The notes under the pieces: generated by a model
What the model was told of the DNA's origin: nothing
The model's database searches: none
The model's input: the letters and a program-made list of their open reading frames with translations, nothing else
Made by a program: the position numbers and the translations under genes
NCBI GenBank assembly: GCA_017521285.1
Contig: JAFXDG010000122.1
Span: 1-54,024, forward strand
Direction of reading: 5' to 3'
Length of the DNA: 54,024 nt
DNA from: Bacteroidaceae bacterium
GTDB taxonomy: Bacteria; Bacteroidota; Bacteroidia; Bacteroidales; Bacteroidaceae
In this document: positions 16,422-24,657 of the stretch, piece by piece
Position numbering within the stretch: the stretch's first letter is position 1
Layout of the letters: each line of letters begins with the position of its first letter

Positions 16422-17972
16422 TTAGTAGCATTTCATTTCTTTATTGCTGCAAATATACTCATTCTTTTTTATTTGCATCCATGCAAGCGGCAATTTCTCA
16501 ACAATATCGCCCGCTGTCATGCCATTTTCGCCTTGTTCATCGGCTGCAAGGTCACCTGCAGCACCATGGAGATAGGTGGAAATCATGGCGGCACTCTCGG
16601 GCGAGTAACCTTGTGCGAGATAGGCCAGCAGTACGCCTGTGAGTACATCGCCGCTGCCTGCAGTGGCCATTCCTGGGTTGCCCGTCGGATTGAAGTGGCA
16701 TTCGCCGTTGGGGAAGATGACAGCCGTCCAGGCTCCCTTGAGTATGATGTTAACCTTCATTCGGGTAGCCATGCTGCGAGCGCGTTGCAAGCGTTCGAAA
16801 CTGTTGGTGGTATGACCGGTCAAGCGGTTCATTTCTCCTGGATGGGGTGTCAGTATGCTGTGCGGTGGAACGAGGGGGAGCCAGTCGGGATGTTCGGCCA
16901 GTATGTTGAGTGCGTCAGCATCGAGTATGAGTGGTTCTTGGGCACTGGAAAGCTGCAGGTGCAGGGCACGCGCGGTCTCTTCACTCTGTCCCAAACCGGG
17001 GCCGATGGCGACAGCTGTGAAACGTTCGGTATCGACGGGCAGGGCAAAGCAGTGTTCGTTCTCATCAATATGAGCCATTGCTTCTGGTACTGCAGCCTGG
17101 ATAATCGGGCGGTTGGCTTCGGGGACGTGTACGGTGAGCAGTCCGACACCACTGCGCAGACAGGCGCGTGCCGCGAGAACAGATGCTCCTGCCATACCGA
17201 TGCTTCCGGCTATGAGGAGTGCATGTCCGTAAGTGCCTTTGTGGGAGAACTCATTTCGGGCTTTCAAGAGGGGACGGATGTTTTCAAGGGTGGTGACGTA
17301 GTATGGACTGTTGGCTTCCTCAATGCCTTGCTGGCTCAGACCGATGTCGAGACTGAACCATTCGCCCAAATAGCGTTGGTTCTCAGCGAAGAAAAAGGCC
17401 AGTTTGGGAAATTGCAGGGTGAGGGTTGTGTCAGCGCGTATGATATTGTCGGTGACATTGTAACTGTTGTCCTCGCACATCAGACCGGACGGCAGGTCGA
17501 TGGAAACAACTGTTGCAGGTGATGAATTGATGTATCGGGCTACGGCGGCAAAGCCTCCGTCGAGTGCTTTGTTGAGACCTGAACCGAAGAGTCCGTCAAT
17601 GACGATGTCGCTTTTCAGTAAAGGGACAGGAGCAAAATGAGAAGTCACTTCTGTAAAATGGATTTCAGGATAGTCCAATAGCCGTTCGGCATTTGTCTGA
17701 CAATCGTCTGAAAGCTTCTTTTGGGGATTGAACAGATAGACTTCGATGGAGTGGCCGCAGCCAGTTAACATGCGTGCCATGGCCAGTGCGTCTCCACCAT
17801 TGTTGCCCGGCCCTGCAAATATCTTGATTGTGCGTGGGGATTTGAACATGTGCTTGATGGCGTTGGCCAACGTGGTAGCTGCACGCTCCATCAGTTCGAC
17901 GGACGATATGTTTTCCTCTTCAATTGTACGCTTATCCAGCTCTTTTATCTGTGCTTTTGTCAATAATTTCAT
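16422..17972 (-). CDS. nnr: bifunctional NAD(P)H-hydrate epimerase/ADP-dependent dehydratase, 516 aa
   Basis: It repairs damaged NADHX/NADPHX. The N-terminal epimerase (YjeF_N) domain, residues 1-210, contains FAGPGNNGGDALAMARML and IDLPSGL. The C-terminal dehydratase (carbohydrate kinase-like) domain, about 220-500, contains AVAIGPGLGQ, LDADALNIL, LTPHPGEMNRL and GSGDVLTG. I chose MKLLTKAQIKEL (ATG at 17970-17972) over a start 21 codons upstream, whose extra residues look like intergenic DNA (MFFFHILPEKHYFY). It is divergent from adk across about 155 bp. Full length for the fused family. Confidence 0.95.
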   Translation of the reverse strand: MKLLTKAQIKELDKRTIEEENISSVELMERAATTLANAIKHMFKSPRTIKIFAGPGNNGGDALAMARMLTGCGHSIEVYLFNPQKKLSDDCQTNAERLLDYPEIHFTEVTSHFAPVPLLKSDIVIDGLFGSGLNKALDGGFAAVARYINSSPATVVSIDLPSGLMCEDNSYNVTDNIIRADTTLTLQFPKLAFFFAENQRYLGEWFSLDIGLSQQGIEEANSPYYVTTLENIRPLLKARNEFSHKGTYGHALLIAGSIGMAGASVLAARACLRSGVGLLTVHVPEANRPIIQAAVPEAMAHIDENEHCFALPVDTERFTAVAIGPGLGQSEETARALHLQLSSAQEPLILDADALNILAEHPDWLPLVPPHSILTPHPGEMNRLTGHTTNSFERLQRARSMATRMKVNIILKGAWTAVIFPNGECHFNPTGNPGMATAGSGDVLTGVLLAYLAQGYSPESAAMISTYLHGAAGDLAADEQGENGMTAGDIVEKLPLAWMQIKKNEYICSNKEMKCY

Positions 17973-18035
17973 AAAATATCTATCAATGATGATGTAAAAG
18001 TAGTGCTTTTCTGGTAAAATATGAAAGAAAAACAC

Positions 18036-18043
18036 TAAATTTG
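18036..18043 (+). promoter_or_regulatory. possible -7 element for adk
   Basis: TAAATTTG fits TAnnTTTG and lies 84 bp before the adk ATG. A matching TTTG at -33 is not evident, so the assignment is tentative. Confidence 0.35.
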
Positions 18044-18127
18044 TGCCAATTTTCTGAAAAAGGGTTTTACTGTTGAGGAAAAAGACGCGAGAATATACGC
18101 ATAAATATAAATTAATAACAAAACGAA

Positions 18128-18700
18128 ATGCTTAACATTGTAATTTTTGGAGCACCGGGTTCAGGTAAAGGAACACAGAGTGCCCGCATCGTAGAAAAGT
18201 ACGGCTTGAATCATATCTCCACGGGTGACGTGCTGCGTGCAGAGATTAAGAACGGAACAGAGCTGGGTAAGACAGCCAAAGGATACATTGATCAGGGGCA
18301 GCTTATTCCCGACGCGCTGATGATTGACATTTTGGCCAGTGTGTTCGACTCGTTCACAGACAGTAAGGGTGTCATTTTTGATGGTTTCCCTCGCACCATT
18401 GCTCAGGCCGAAGCGTTGAAAGCCATGTTGGCTGAGCGTGGTCAGCAGGTGTCTGTCATGCTCGATTTGGAAGTGCCCGAAGAAGAATTGATGACCCGAC
18501 TGATCAAACGCGGACAGGAGAGCGGTCGCGCTGACGATAACGAAGAGACTATCAAGAAGCGCTTGGTGGTTTATCATTCACAGACAGCTCCCCTTATTGA
18601 CTGGTACAAGGCCGATGGCAAGTATTGCCACATTCAGGGGTTGGGTACAATGGAAGGCATCTTTGCAGAGATTGCCGGAGCTATTGATGCATTGAAGTAA
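18128..18700 (+). CDS. adk: adenylate kinase, 190 aa
   Basis: It catalyses ATP + AMP = 2 ADP in the cytoplasm. The P-loop GAPGSGKGT is at residues 8-16, the AMP-binding region HISTGDVLRAEI follows, then FDGFPRT near 84-90 and the LID-region arginines in RLIKRGQESGRADDNEETIKKRL. At 190 residues it is the short form with a reduced LID lacking zinc cysteines, as usual in Bacteroidota. It begins a rightward housekeeping run; the obgE start follows after 73 bp. Confident call. Confidence 0.97.
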   Translation: MLNIVIFGAPGSGKGTQSARIVEKYGLNHISTGDVLRAEIKNGTELGKTAKGYIDQGQLIPDALMIDILASVFDSFTDSKGVIFDGFPRTIAQAEALKAMLAERGQQVSVMLDLEVPEEELMTRLIKRGQESGRADDNEETIKKRLVVYHSQTAPLIDWYKADGKYCHIQGLGTMEGIFAEIAGAIDALK

Positions 18701-18773
18701 CAGATGTTTATAGGCACGGGTTCTTCGCTTTGTCCAAAGGGAAGAATCCGTGCCTGAAAGTTTATAAAAAAGT

Positions 18774-19949
18774 ATGGCAGAAAGCAACTTTGTTGACTAT
18801 GTGAAGATTTATTGCCGCTCGGGTAAAGGTGGGCGTGGTTCCATGCACATGCACCGTGCCAAGTATGTGCCCAATGGTGGCCCTGACGGAGGCGATGGCG
18901 GACGTGGTGGTGACGTTATCCTGCGCGGAAACCGCAACTATTGGACGTTGCTTCACTTGAAGTATGATCGTCACGTCTTCGCCGGACACGGAGGCAATGG
19001 TTCCAAAAACAAAAGTTTCGGTAAGGACGGCGAAGACAAGATTATCGACGTTCCTTGTGGTACGGTGGTTTACAATGCCGAGACGGGCGAATACATCTGC
19101 GATGTCACCGAGCATGACCAGCAAGTGGTGTTGCTCAAGGGAGGACGAGGCGGATTGGGTAACTGGCATTTTCGTACAGCTACCCGTCAGGCACCGCGGT
19201 TTGCCCAACCGGGTGAGCCGATGCAGGAATTGACTGTTATCATGGAGTTGAAACTGTTGGCTGATGTCGGACTGGTGGGATTTCCCAATGCCGGAAAATC
19301 TACTCTGTTGTCGGCTGTTTCGTCGGCAAGGCCCAAAATTGCCAATTATCCTTTCACTACATTGGAGCCTAATCTGGGTATTGTGCCCTATCGCGAAGGT
19401 AAATCGTTCGTGATGGCTGATATACCTGGTATTATTGAGGGTGCCAGCGAAGGGAAAGGATTGGGACTACGCTTTCTGCGCCATATTGAACGAAATTCGT
19501 TGCTCCTCTTCATGGTGCCAGGCGATACGGACGACATCCGGAAGGAGTACGAAGTGTTACTGAATGAATTGGCAACGTTCAATCCCGACATGTTGGATAA
19601 GCAGCGTATATTGGCAATCACTAAGAGTGACATGCTGGACGAGGAACTTATCCAAATGCTGGAAGAACATCTGCCAGAAGATGTACCTCATGTCTTCATT
19701 TCTTCACTCACGGGTATGGGTATTTCACAGTTGAAGGATCTTCTGTGGGTAGCACTCAACAGTGAAAGTAACAAATTGGCCGGTATCGTGCGTGATGACA
19801 AATTGGTACACCGTTCCAAAGATATGAGCAAACTGGCTCAGGAACTGCGCGAAATGGGCGAAGACGAAGAACTCGAATTTGTCGAAGATTGGGACGATGA
19901 AGAAGAGGATTGGGATGAGTTGGAAGATTTTGAGTACGAAGAAGAGTAA
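18774..19949 (+). CDS. obgE: Obg-family GTPase, 391 aa
   Basis: Ribosome-associated GTPase for late 50S assembly and stress control. The Gly-rich Obg fold spans residues 1-160 ([38 protein letters not shown]). The G domain starts at about 161, with G1 GFPNAGKST at 169-177, switch text [14 protein letters not shown]3 DIPGIIEGA and G4 TKSD. The C-terminus is very acidic (about 30 residues of D/E, ending FEYEEE) in place of the OCT domain, as seen in Bacteroidota. Downstream pgeF starts 12 bp later. Confidence 0.97.
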   Translation: MAESNFVDYVKIYCRSGKGGRGSMHMHRAKYVPNGGPDGGDGGRGGDVILRGNRNYWTLLHLKYDRHVFAGHGGNGSKNKSFGKDGEDKIIDVPCGTVVYNAETGEYICDVTEHDQQVVLLKGGRGGLGNWHFRTATRQAPRFAQPGEPMQELTVIMELKLLADVGLVGFPNAGKSTLLSAVSSARPKIANYPFTTLEPNLGIVPYREGKSFVMADIPGIIEGASEGKGLGLRFLRHIERNSLLLFMVPGDTDDIRKEYEVLLNELATFNPDMLDKQRILAITKSDMLDEELIQMLEEHLPEDVPHVFISSLTGMGISQLKDLLWVALNSESNKLAGIVRDDKLVHRSKDMSKLAQELREMGEDEELEFVEDWDDEEEDWDELEDFEYEEE

Positions 19950-19961
19950 ATTTGTCTGCCC

Positions 19962-20738
19962 TTGAGTTACCTGCATTATCATTTTCCCCATGGGGTGAAA
20001 GCCTTCAGTACGTGCCGTGATGGAGGTTGTAGTCGAGGTGCCTATGCGTCTTTCAACTGTACGCACTATTGTGGTGACGAAGCTGGACACGTGGCTGCTA
20101 ATCGGCGTATCCTTTGTGATGATTGGCAGATTGCACCTGATTGTCTTATCATTCCCCGACAGGTACATGGCACGAAGGTGGCTGTGGTTGATGCGGAATT
20201 TATGGCACTGTTGCCAACCGTACGGACAGAGCGGTTGGATGGAGTAGATGCGCTTGTTTCTCCGTTGTCCGGCATTTGTTTGGCTGTATCTACTGCTGAT
20301 TGTATTCCTATATTAATATATGATTCGCGTACGCGCGTGGTGGCTGCGGTTCATGCCGGTTGGCGGGGAACGGCGGCGGGTATCGTTTCACTTACACTCC
20401 GTCAGATGAAGACTCTGTATGGCACCGAGGGGAAGGATGTGCATGCTGCTATCGGACCAGGTATATCATTGGATGCATTTGAGGTGGGAGATGAGGTGTA
20501 TGAAACGTTTTATAGTGCGGGTTTCCCTATGGACCAGATTGCTGTCCGGCGTGAAAAATGGCATATCGACCTTTGGGCTGCAAATCGTCTGCAATTATTG
20601 GACGAAGGGGTACGTCTCGATGCTATCGAAATGTCGGGGATATGTACGTGGCTACAGGTTGACCGATTCTTCTCGGCTCGTCGGTTGGGAGTGAACTCTG
20701 GCCGTATCCTTACAGGAATCATGCAAGTGAATAAATAA
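19962..20738 (+). CDS. pgeF: PgeF/YfiH-type multicopper-like purine nucleoside phosphorylase, 258 aa
   Basis: The polyphenol oxidase/laccase-domain family, now known mainly as purine nucleoside phosphorylase and peptidoglycan-editing factor. The metal/catalytic residues are His69 (PRQVHGTKVAVVD), Cys114 (STADCIPILIYD) and His131 (VAAVHAGWRGTAAGI). The start is TTG at 19962: no ATG occurs upstream before the obgE stop and the next ATG falls after the conserved N-terminal strand. An ATT at 19950 is the only other early candidate. It is 12 bp after obgE and translationally close. Confidence 0.9.
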   Translation: MSYLHYHFPHGVKAFSTCRDGGCSRGAYASFNCTHYCGDEAGHVAANRRILCDDWQIAPDCLIIPRQVHGTKVAVVDAEFMALLPTVRTERLDGVDALVSPLSGICLAVSTADCIPILIYDSRTRVVAAVHAGWRGTAAGIVSLTLRQMKTLYGTEGKDVHAAIGPGISLDAFEVGDEVYETFYSAGFPMDQIAVRREKWHIDLWAANRLQLLDEGVRLDAIEMSGICTWLQVDRFFSARRLGVNSGRILTGIMQVNK

Positions 20739-20752
20739 AAAATGTAATCTAT

Positions 20753-20938
20753 ATGGATGATATTACCAAAACCATTATGCAAGGCATCACCTTCAAGGGG
20801 GCTTCTTCGCGCCCGAAGGAAGAGAAGGTGAAGACCAAAGCTAAAAAGAAATCCTATATCACTGGTGCCCATGGCTCTGGAGCGGCTAAGATGAAGGCCG
20901 ACTTCCGTAAAAAGCGGGCAAATAGACATGCCAAGTGA
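20753..20938 (+). CDS. small basic protein, 61 aa
   Basis: It begins MDDITKTIMQGITFKGASSR and is strongly basic (RPKEEKVKTKAKKKSYITG, KADFRKKRANRHAK). It is mostly disordered by composition, like small ribosome- or RNA-associated proteins. It starts 14 bp after pgeF on the same strand and is followed 101 bp later by a nitroreductase gene. No family was recognised. Codon use and the ATG-in-tandem context support its being real. Confidence 0.6.
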   Translation: MDDITKTIMQGITFKGASSRPKEEKVKTKAKKKSYITGAHGSGAAKMKADFRKKRANRHAK

Positions 20939-21039
20939 AAAACAGTGAAAATATTGTTTGTATGGCAGATTATTCCTATTTTTGCGTTTCCATTTGTGTC
21001 GGATACACGGGAAATGGATAATTATAAAGACTATAGAAT

Positions 21040-21567
21040 ATGGAAAATTTCAGTGAATTGATACGATTGCGTCGCAGTACGCGCAAGTTTACCGAAGAAG
21101 AATTGACTAAGGAACAAGTCGAATTGTTGTTGCGGGCTGCTTTGATGTCACCATCTTCAAAAAGAACGAATGGATGGCAGTTTGTAGTGGTTGATGACAA
21201 AGAAATGCTTCAGAAACTTTCGCAATGCAAAGAGGCAGGTGCCGGTTTAATTGCTGGTGCACCGTTGGCTATTGTCGTGATGGCTGACCCGATGGTGAGT
21301 GATGTGTGGATTGAAGATGCCTCTGTTGCTTCGCTCATGATTCAATTGCAGGCAGAAGATTTGGGATTAGGGAGTTGTTGGGTACAGGTGCGCGAGCGCT
21401 TTACAGCTGACGGCATTTCAGCCAACGAAGTGGTACATGAACTATTGGAAATCCCCTTGCAGTTACAAGTGCTTTCTATCATTGCTGTAGGAAACAAAGG
21501 ACAAGAACGCAAACCCTTCGATGAAGCGAATTTGCAATGGGAAAAGGTGCATATAAATAAGTATTGA
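21040..21567 (+). CDS. nitroreductase family protein, 175 aa
   Basis: FMN-dependent NAD(P)H oxidoreductase. The FMN-phosphate motif LRRSTRKFTEEELT lies at residues 10-23, followed by MSPSSKRTNGWQFVVVDD (38-55) and, further on, IEDASVASLMIQLQAEDLGLGSCWVQV, typical of the fold. The length is on the short side but complete. Its stop codon overlaps the ATG of the next gene (TGATG). Substrate unknown. Confidence 0.9.
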   Translation: MENFSELIRLRRSTRKFTEEELTKEQVELLLRAALMSPSSKRTNGWQFVVVDDKEMLQKLSQCKEAGAGLIAGAPLAIVVMADPMVSDVWIEDASVASLMIQLQAEDLGLGSCWVQVRERFTADGISANEVVHELLEIPLQLQVLSIIAVGNKGQERKPFDEANLQWEKVHINKY

Positions 21568-22343
21568 TGAAAATCGCTTTGATTGGAGCCGGCAATTTGG
21601 CAACGAATTTGGGACGTGCTCTTGTAGAAGCTGGTCACACCGTTTGTCAAGTCTATAGCCGCACATTAGCTTCGGCTGAAACTCTTGCTTCGAAATTGGG
21701 AAGTAGGGGAGTGAACAGTCTTGCGGAGGTGGTGTCTGATGCCCAACTCTATATTGTGGCATTGAAGGATTCGGCATTGGACGAAGTACTTCCTGTATTG
21801 CTCAAAGGACGCAGCCAAGCCTTGTGGGTACATACGGCGGGAAGTGTCCCCATGTCCGTTTGGCCCGCACTCGGATTGAAACACTATGGTGTGATGTATC
21901 CCATGCAGACCTTCAGTAAGGCTCGTGAAGTGGATTTTGCTGAGATTCCTATTTTCCTTGAAGCTTCAGGAAAGATGGAGATGGACATCTTGAAGAGTGT
22001 GGCTACTTCTATGAGTCACAGGGTATATGAAGCGGACTCCGAACAGCGCCGTTACTTGCATTTGTCGGCTGTCTTTGCTTGTAATTTTGCCAATGCCATG
22101 TACACTGCTTCGGCACGTCTGCTGGAAGAACATGGACTCTCTTTCGAAGCGATGCTTCCATTGATTGACGAGACGGCTCGCAAAGTGCATGCATTGCATC
22201 CTGTTGAGGCACAGACAGGACCTGCTGTCCGCTACGACCGGAATGTGATAGACAAACATCTGGCGATGCTCGATGGGCATCCGCTATATAAAGAACTATA
22301 CGAACTGACAAGTAGAATGATTTACGAGTCAAGAGAGAAATAA
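21567..22343 (+). CDS. DUF2520/Rossmann-like NADP-binding protein, 258 aa
   Basis: The nucleotide-binding motif ALIGAGNLATNLG lies at residues 4-16. It is followed by HTVCQVYSRTLASAETLASK and a C-terminal helical DUF2520 domain (about 130-255) with RRYLHLSAVFACNFANAMYT. Proteins of this type resemble pyrroline-5-carboxylate or ketopantoate reductases and are oxidoreductases of unknown substrate. The start overlaps the nitroreductase stop at 21565-21567, so I prefer the ATG at 21567 to the TTG three bases earlier. KdsC follows after 15 bp. Confidence 0.88.
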   Translation: MKIALIGAGNLATNLGRALVEAGHTVCQVYSRTLASAETLASKLGSRGVNSLAEVVSDAQLYIVALKDSALDEVLPVLLKGRSQALWVHTAGSVPMSVWPALGLKHYGVMYPMQTFSKAREVDFAEIPIFLEASGKMEMDILKSVATSMSHRVYEADSEQRRYLHLSAVFACNFANAMYTASARLLEEHGLSFEAMLPLIDETARKVHALHPVEAQTGPAVRYDRNVIDKHLAMLDGHPLYKELYELTSRMIYESREK

Positions 22344-22358
22344 AGAGAACTTGGACCT

Positions 22359-22877
22359 ATGATAAATTATGATTTGACAAAAATACGTGCTGTCATCTTT
22401 GATGTGGATGGGGTGCTCAGCTCTGAAACAATCACCCTTGCGGCCAACGGAGATCCTATGCGGACGGCTAATATCAAGGATGGATACGCCCTTCAATTAG
22501 CTGTGAAGAAAGGGTTGATAGTGGCTATCATCACGGGAGGAAAGACGGAGGCCATTCGTGTGCGCTACGAGGGGCTGGGATTGAAAGATGTTTTTCTTGG
22601 ATGTTCCATCAAAGTGAAGGAGTACAACCAATTGATGAAAAAGTATGACCTTCGTCCTGAGGAGGTCATGTATATGGGTGATGATATTCCTGATTACGAA
22701 GTGATGCGCCTTTGTGGCTGTCCTGTATGTCCGGCTGATGCAGCTCCTGAAATCAAAGGGATTTCTACCTATATCTCTCATCGCAAGGGAGGCTATGGAT
22801 GTGGTCGCGACGTTATTGAGCAAATTCTTAAGGCACAGGGTAAATGGATGGACGGGCACGAAGCTTTCGGGTGGTGA
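22359..22877 (+). CDS. kdsC: 3-deoxy-D-manno-octulosonate 8-phosphate phosphatase (KdsC-type HAD), 172 aa
   Basis: HAD phosphatase of LPS core biosynthesis releasing Kdo from Kdo-8-phosphate. The nucleophile and acid/base Asp15 and Asp17 lie in [12 protein letters not shown], the Thr motif in [10 protein letters not shown], and the Mg-binding [11 protein letters not shown] near residue 106. The length and lack of a cap domain suit the tetrameric KdsC family. It is followed 20 bp later by maf. Confidence 0.93.
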   Translation: MINYDLTKIRAVIFDVDGVLSSETITLAANGDPMRTANIKDGYALQLAVKKGLIVAIITGGKTEAIRVRYEGLGLKDVFLGCSIKVKEYNQLMKKYDLRPEEVMYMGDDIPDYEVMRLCGCPVCPADAAPEIKGISTYISHRKGGYGCGRDVIEQILKAQGKWMDGHEAFGW

Positions 22878-22897
22878 ATGGTTAAAAATATATTTTT

Positions 22898-23479
22898 ATG
22901 TTAAAGCTGAATTATCACATTATTCTTGCCAGTAATTCGCCGCGCAGGAAGGAACTGTTAGGTGGTTTGGGACTTGATTATGAAGTGCGCACCTTGCCTG
23001 GGATAGATGAATCATATCCTGATACGTTGCAAGGTGAGGATATTCCCGTGTATATATCTTCCAAAAAGGCTTCTGCTTATTTGGATTCATTGAAAAACAA
23101 TGAATTACTGATAACTGCCGATACTATCGTATGGCTCGATGGACGTGTATTGGGAAAACCTTCAGATGAAGAGGAAGCCTGTCAGATGTTGCGTGACTTG
23201 TCTGGCAAAACTCATCAGGTGATTACGGGGGTAACTTTAGCAACCACTGCTTTTCAGAAAAGTTTTGCTTCTGTGTCGCAAGTGACTTTTGCTTCGCTCA
23301 CTGAAGAGGAGATAAGGTACTATGTGAACCACTATCATCCTATGGATAAGGCTGGTTCATACGGTGTGCAAGAGTGGATAGGATTTATAGGTGTGGAGCG
23401 TATCGAAGGCTCGTATTTTAATGTCATGGGACTTCCCGTACAGCGGCTGTATCGGGAGTTGGTTTCGTTGAATGGTTGA
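22898..23479 (+). CDS. maf: Maf-family nucleoside triphosphate pyrophosphatase, 193 aa
   Basis: It hydrolyses non-canonical or dTTP/UTP-type nucleotides and has been linked to septum control. The motif ASNSPRRKELL is at residues 11-21, with SKKASAYL, ITADTIVWLDGRVLGKPSD and the later HYHPMDKAGSYGVQEWIG. The length is typical. It is the last gene of the rightward housekeeping run and meets the phosphatase gene head-on after an 11-bp gap, without an evident hairpin. Confidence 0.93.
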   Translation: MLKLNYHIILASNSPRRKELLGGLGLDYEVRTLPGIDESYPDTLQGEDIPVYISSKKASAYLDSLKNNELLITADTIVWLDGRVLGKPSDEEEACQMLRDLSGKTHQVITGVTLATTAFQKSFASVSQVTFASLTEEEIRYYVNHYHPMDKAGSYGVQEWIGFIGVERIEGSYFNVMGLPVQRLYRELVSLNG

Positions 23480-23490
23480 TGATAAACGTC

Positions 23491-23961
23491 TCAACGCTTC
23501 AACGAAACAAGCAAACCTTTGCAGGCATCTTCCAAAATATCAAGAACGTTCTCGAATCCAGATGCTCCTCCGTAGTAAGGGTCGGGCACATGGTCGGCTA
23601 CCCGGTTTTGTAGGTAATCCGTCATGCGCACGATCTTTTTTTCTTCTTCCAAACCGGGGGCACGTTCGCGCAAGTCGTCCACATTACGCTCGTCCATTGC
23701 TACAATCAGGTCGAAGTTGTAGAAATCTTCTGTTCGGACAGGTCGCGAACGATGTGTCAGAGTATAACCTCTTCGGGCAGCGTGCATTCTCATACGATTG
23801 TCGGGCAGTTCACCTTGATGATAGCTGAGTATGCCGGCTGAATCGAGTAGGAACTCCTTTTCTAGTCCTTCGCGAATCACCAATTGTCGCATAATTTCTT
23901 CTGCCGTGCACGAACGACAAATGTTTCCGAGGCAAATAAAAAGTATCTTTTTCTTTTCCAT
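23491..23961 (-). CDS. low-molecular-weight protein tyrosine phosphatase, 156 aa
   Basis: The catalytic P-loop CLGNICRS at residues 10-17 holds Cys10 and Arg16; the general-acid Asp is in VPDPYYGG near residue 131. The residue after CRS is Cys instead of the usual Pro. It is cytosolic, with possible roles in polysaccharide or stress control. The ATG at 23959-23961 lies only one base after the 3' end of tRNA-Ser on the same strand, leaving no room for its own leader. Its mRNA is probably freed by tRNA processing or starts inside the tRNA gene. Confidence 0.93.
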   Translation of the reverse strand: MEKKKILFICLGNICRSCTAEEIMRQLVIREGLEKEFLLDSAGILSYHQGELPDNRMRMHAARRGYTLTHRSRPVRTEDFYNFDLIVAMDERNVDDLRERAPGLEEEKKIVRMTDYLQNRVADHVPDPYYGGASGFENVLDILEDACKGLLVSLKR

Positions 23962-23962
23962 G

Positions 23963-24049
23963 CGGAAAGACAGGGATTCGAACCCTGGGAACAGTTACCC
24001 GTTCACCGCATTTCGAGTGCGGCCCGATCGACCACTCCGGCATCTTTCC
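23963..24049 (-). tRNA. tRNA-Ser (anticodon CGA)
   Basis: Reading the minus strand from 24049, the acceptor arms GGAAAGA and TCTTTCC pair, and the T-loop GGGTTCGAATCCC is present. The anticodon arm CCGCACTCGAAATGCGG carries CGA, reading the Ser codon UCG. A long variable arm is present, as expected for Ser. CCA is not encoded; the discriminator is G. The 87-nt length is normal. Confidence 0.95.
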
Positions 24050-24191
24050 TTTTCCGTTTGGTATTGCAAAAGTACAATAGTTTTTTTTCCTAAACAAACT
24101 TAGAGGGACTGTTTTGAATTAATTCTCTTAAAAATATCAAAAGTTAATAAGGAATCACGCGCGAAAGTTCGCTTGGGCGGAGAAAAGAATG

Positions 24192-24199
24192 TATCTTTG
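24192..24199 (+). promoter_or_regulatory. -7 element for rsfS run
   Basis: TATCTTTG fits TAnnTTTG and lies 69 bp before the rsfS start; CTTG at 24172-24175 could be the -33 element. The leader between is A/G-rich. Confidence 0.5.
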
Positions 24200-24268
24200 C
24201 AACCTTTTAAAGAGATTGTTTGTAATTACATAATAAAAACAGAAAAAGAAAAATTCAAAAAGAAAGAT

Positions 24269-24628
24269 ATGAGTGAAACAGAAAATTTGGTTCAAAAAAT
24301 TGTAGAAGGTATTCAGGAAAAGAAAGGAAAGAATATTGTGGTGGCTGATTTGACTTCCATTCACGATACTATATGTAAGTATTTTGTTATTTGTCAGGGT
24401 AATTCTCCTTCACAAGTAAGTTCTATTGTGGATGAAGTGTGGGATTATGTTCGCAAGCATGAAGGCTCCAAGCCGACAGCAATCGATGGACAGGCCAATG
24501 CACAGTGGGTAGCGATGGACTATTCAGACGTTATCGTGCATGTATTTTTGCCGGATGTGCGTGAGTTTTACAATTTGGAACATTTGTGGGCAGATGCTAA
24601 ATTGGAACGGATTCCGGATTTGGATTAA
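24269..24628 (+). CDS. rsfS: ribosome silencing factor RsfS, 119 aa
   Basis: It binds uL14 and blocks 50S-30S joining. Conserved text includes KNIVVADLTSIHDTICKYFVICQGNSPSQV and the C-terminal DVIVHVFLPDVREFYNLEHLWADA. I chose MSETENLVQK (ATG at 24269) over an earlier in-frame start, because the extra 32 residues cross the likely promoter. ftsH begins 29 bp downstream, so the two are probably cotranscribed. Confidence 0.95.
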   Translation: MSETENLVQKIVEGIQEKKGKNIVVADLTSIHDTICKYFVICQGNSPSQVSSIVDEVWDYVRKHEGSKPTAIDGQANAQWVAMDYSDVIVHVFLPDVREFYNLEHLWADAKLERIPDLD

Positions 24629-24657
24629 TTCTGTAGCAATTCTCAACGAAAGAAACT

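Noticed and set aside
16473-17522. 349-codon rightward ORF opposite nnr
   Set aside because: Antisense to the NAD(P)H-hydrate repair gene, which has all family motifs.
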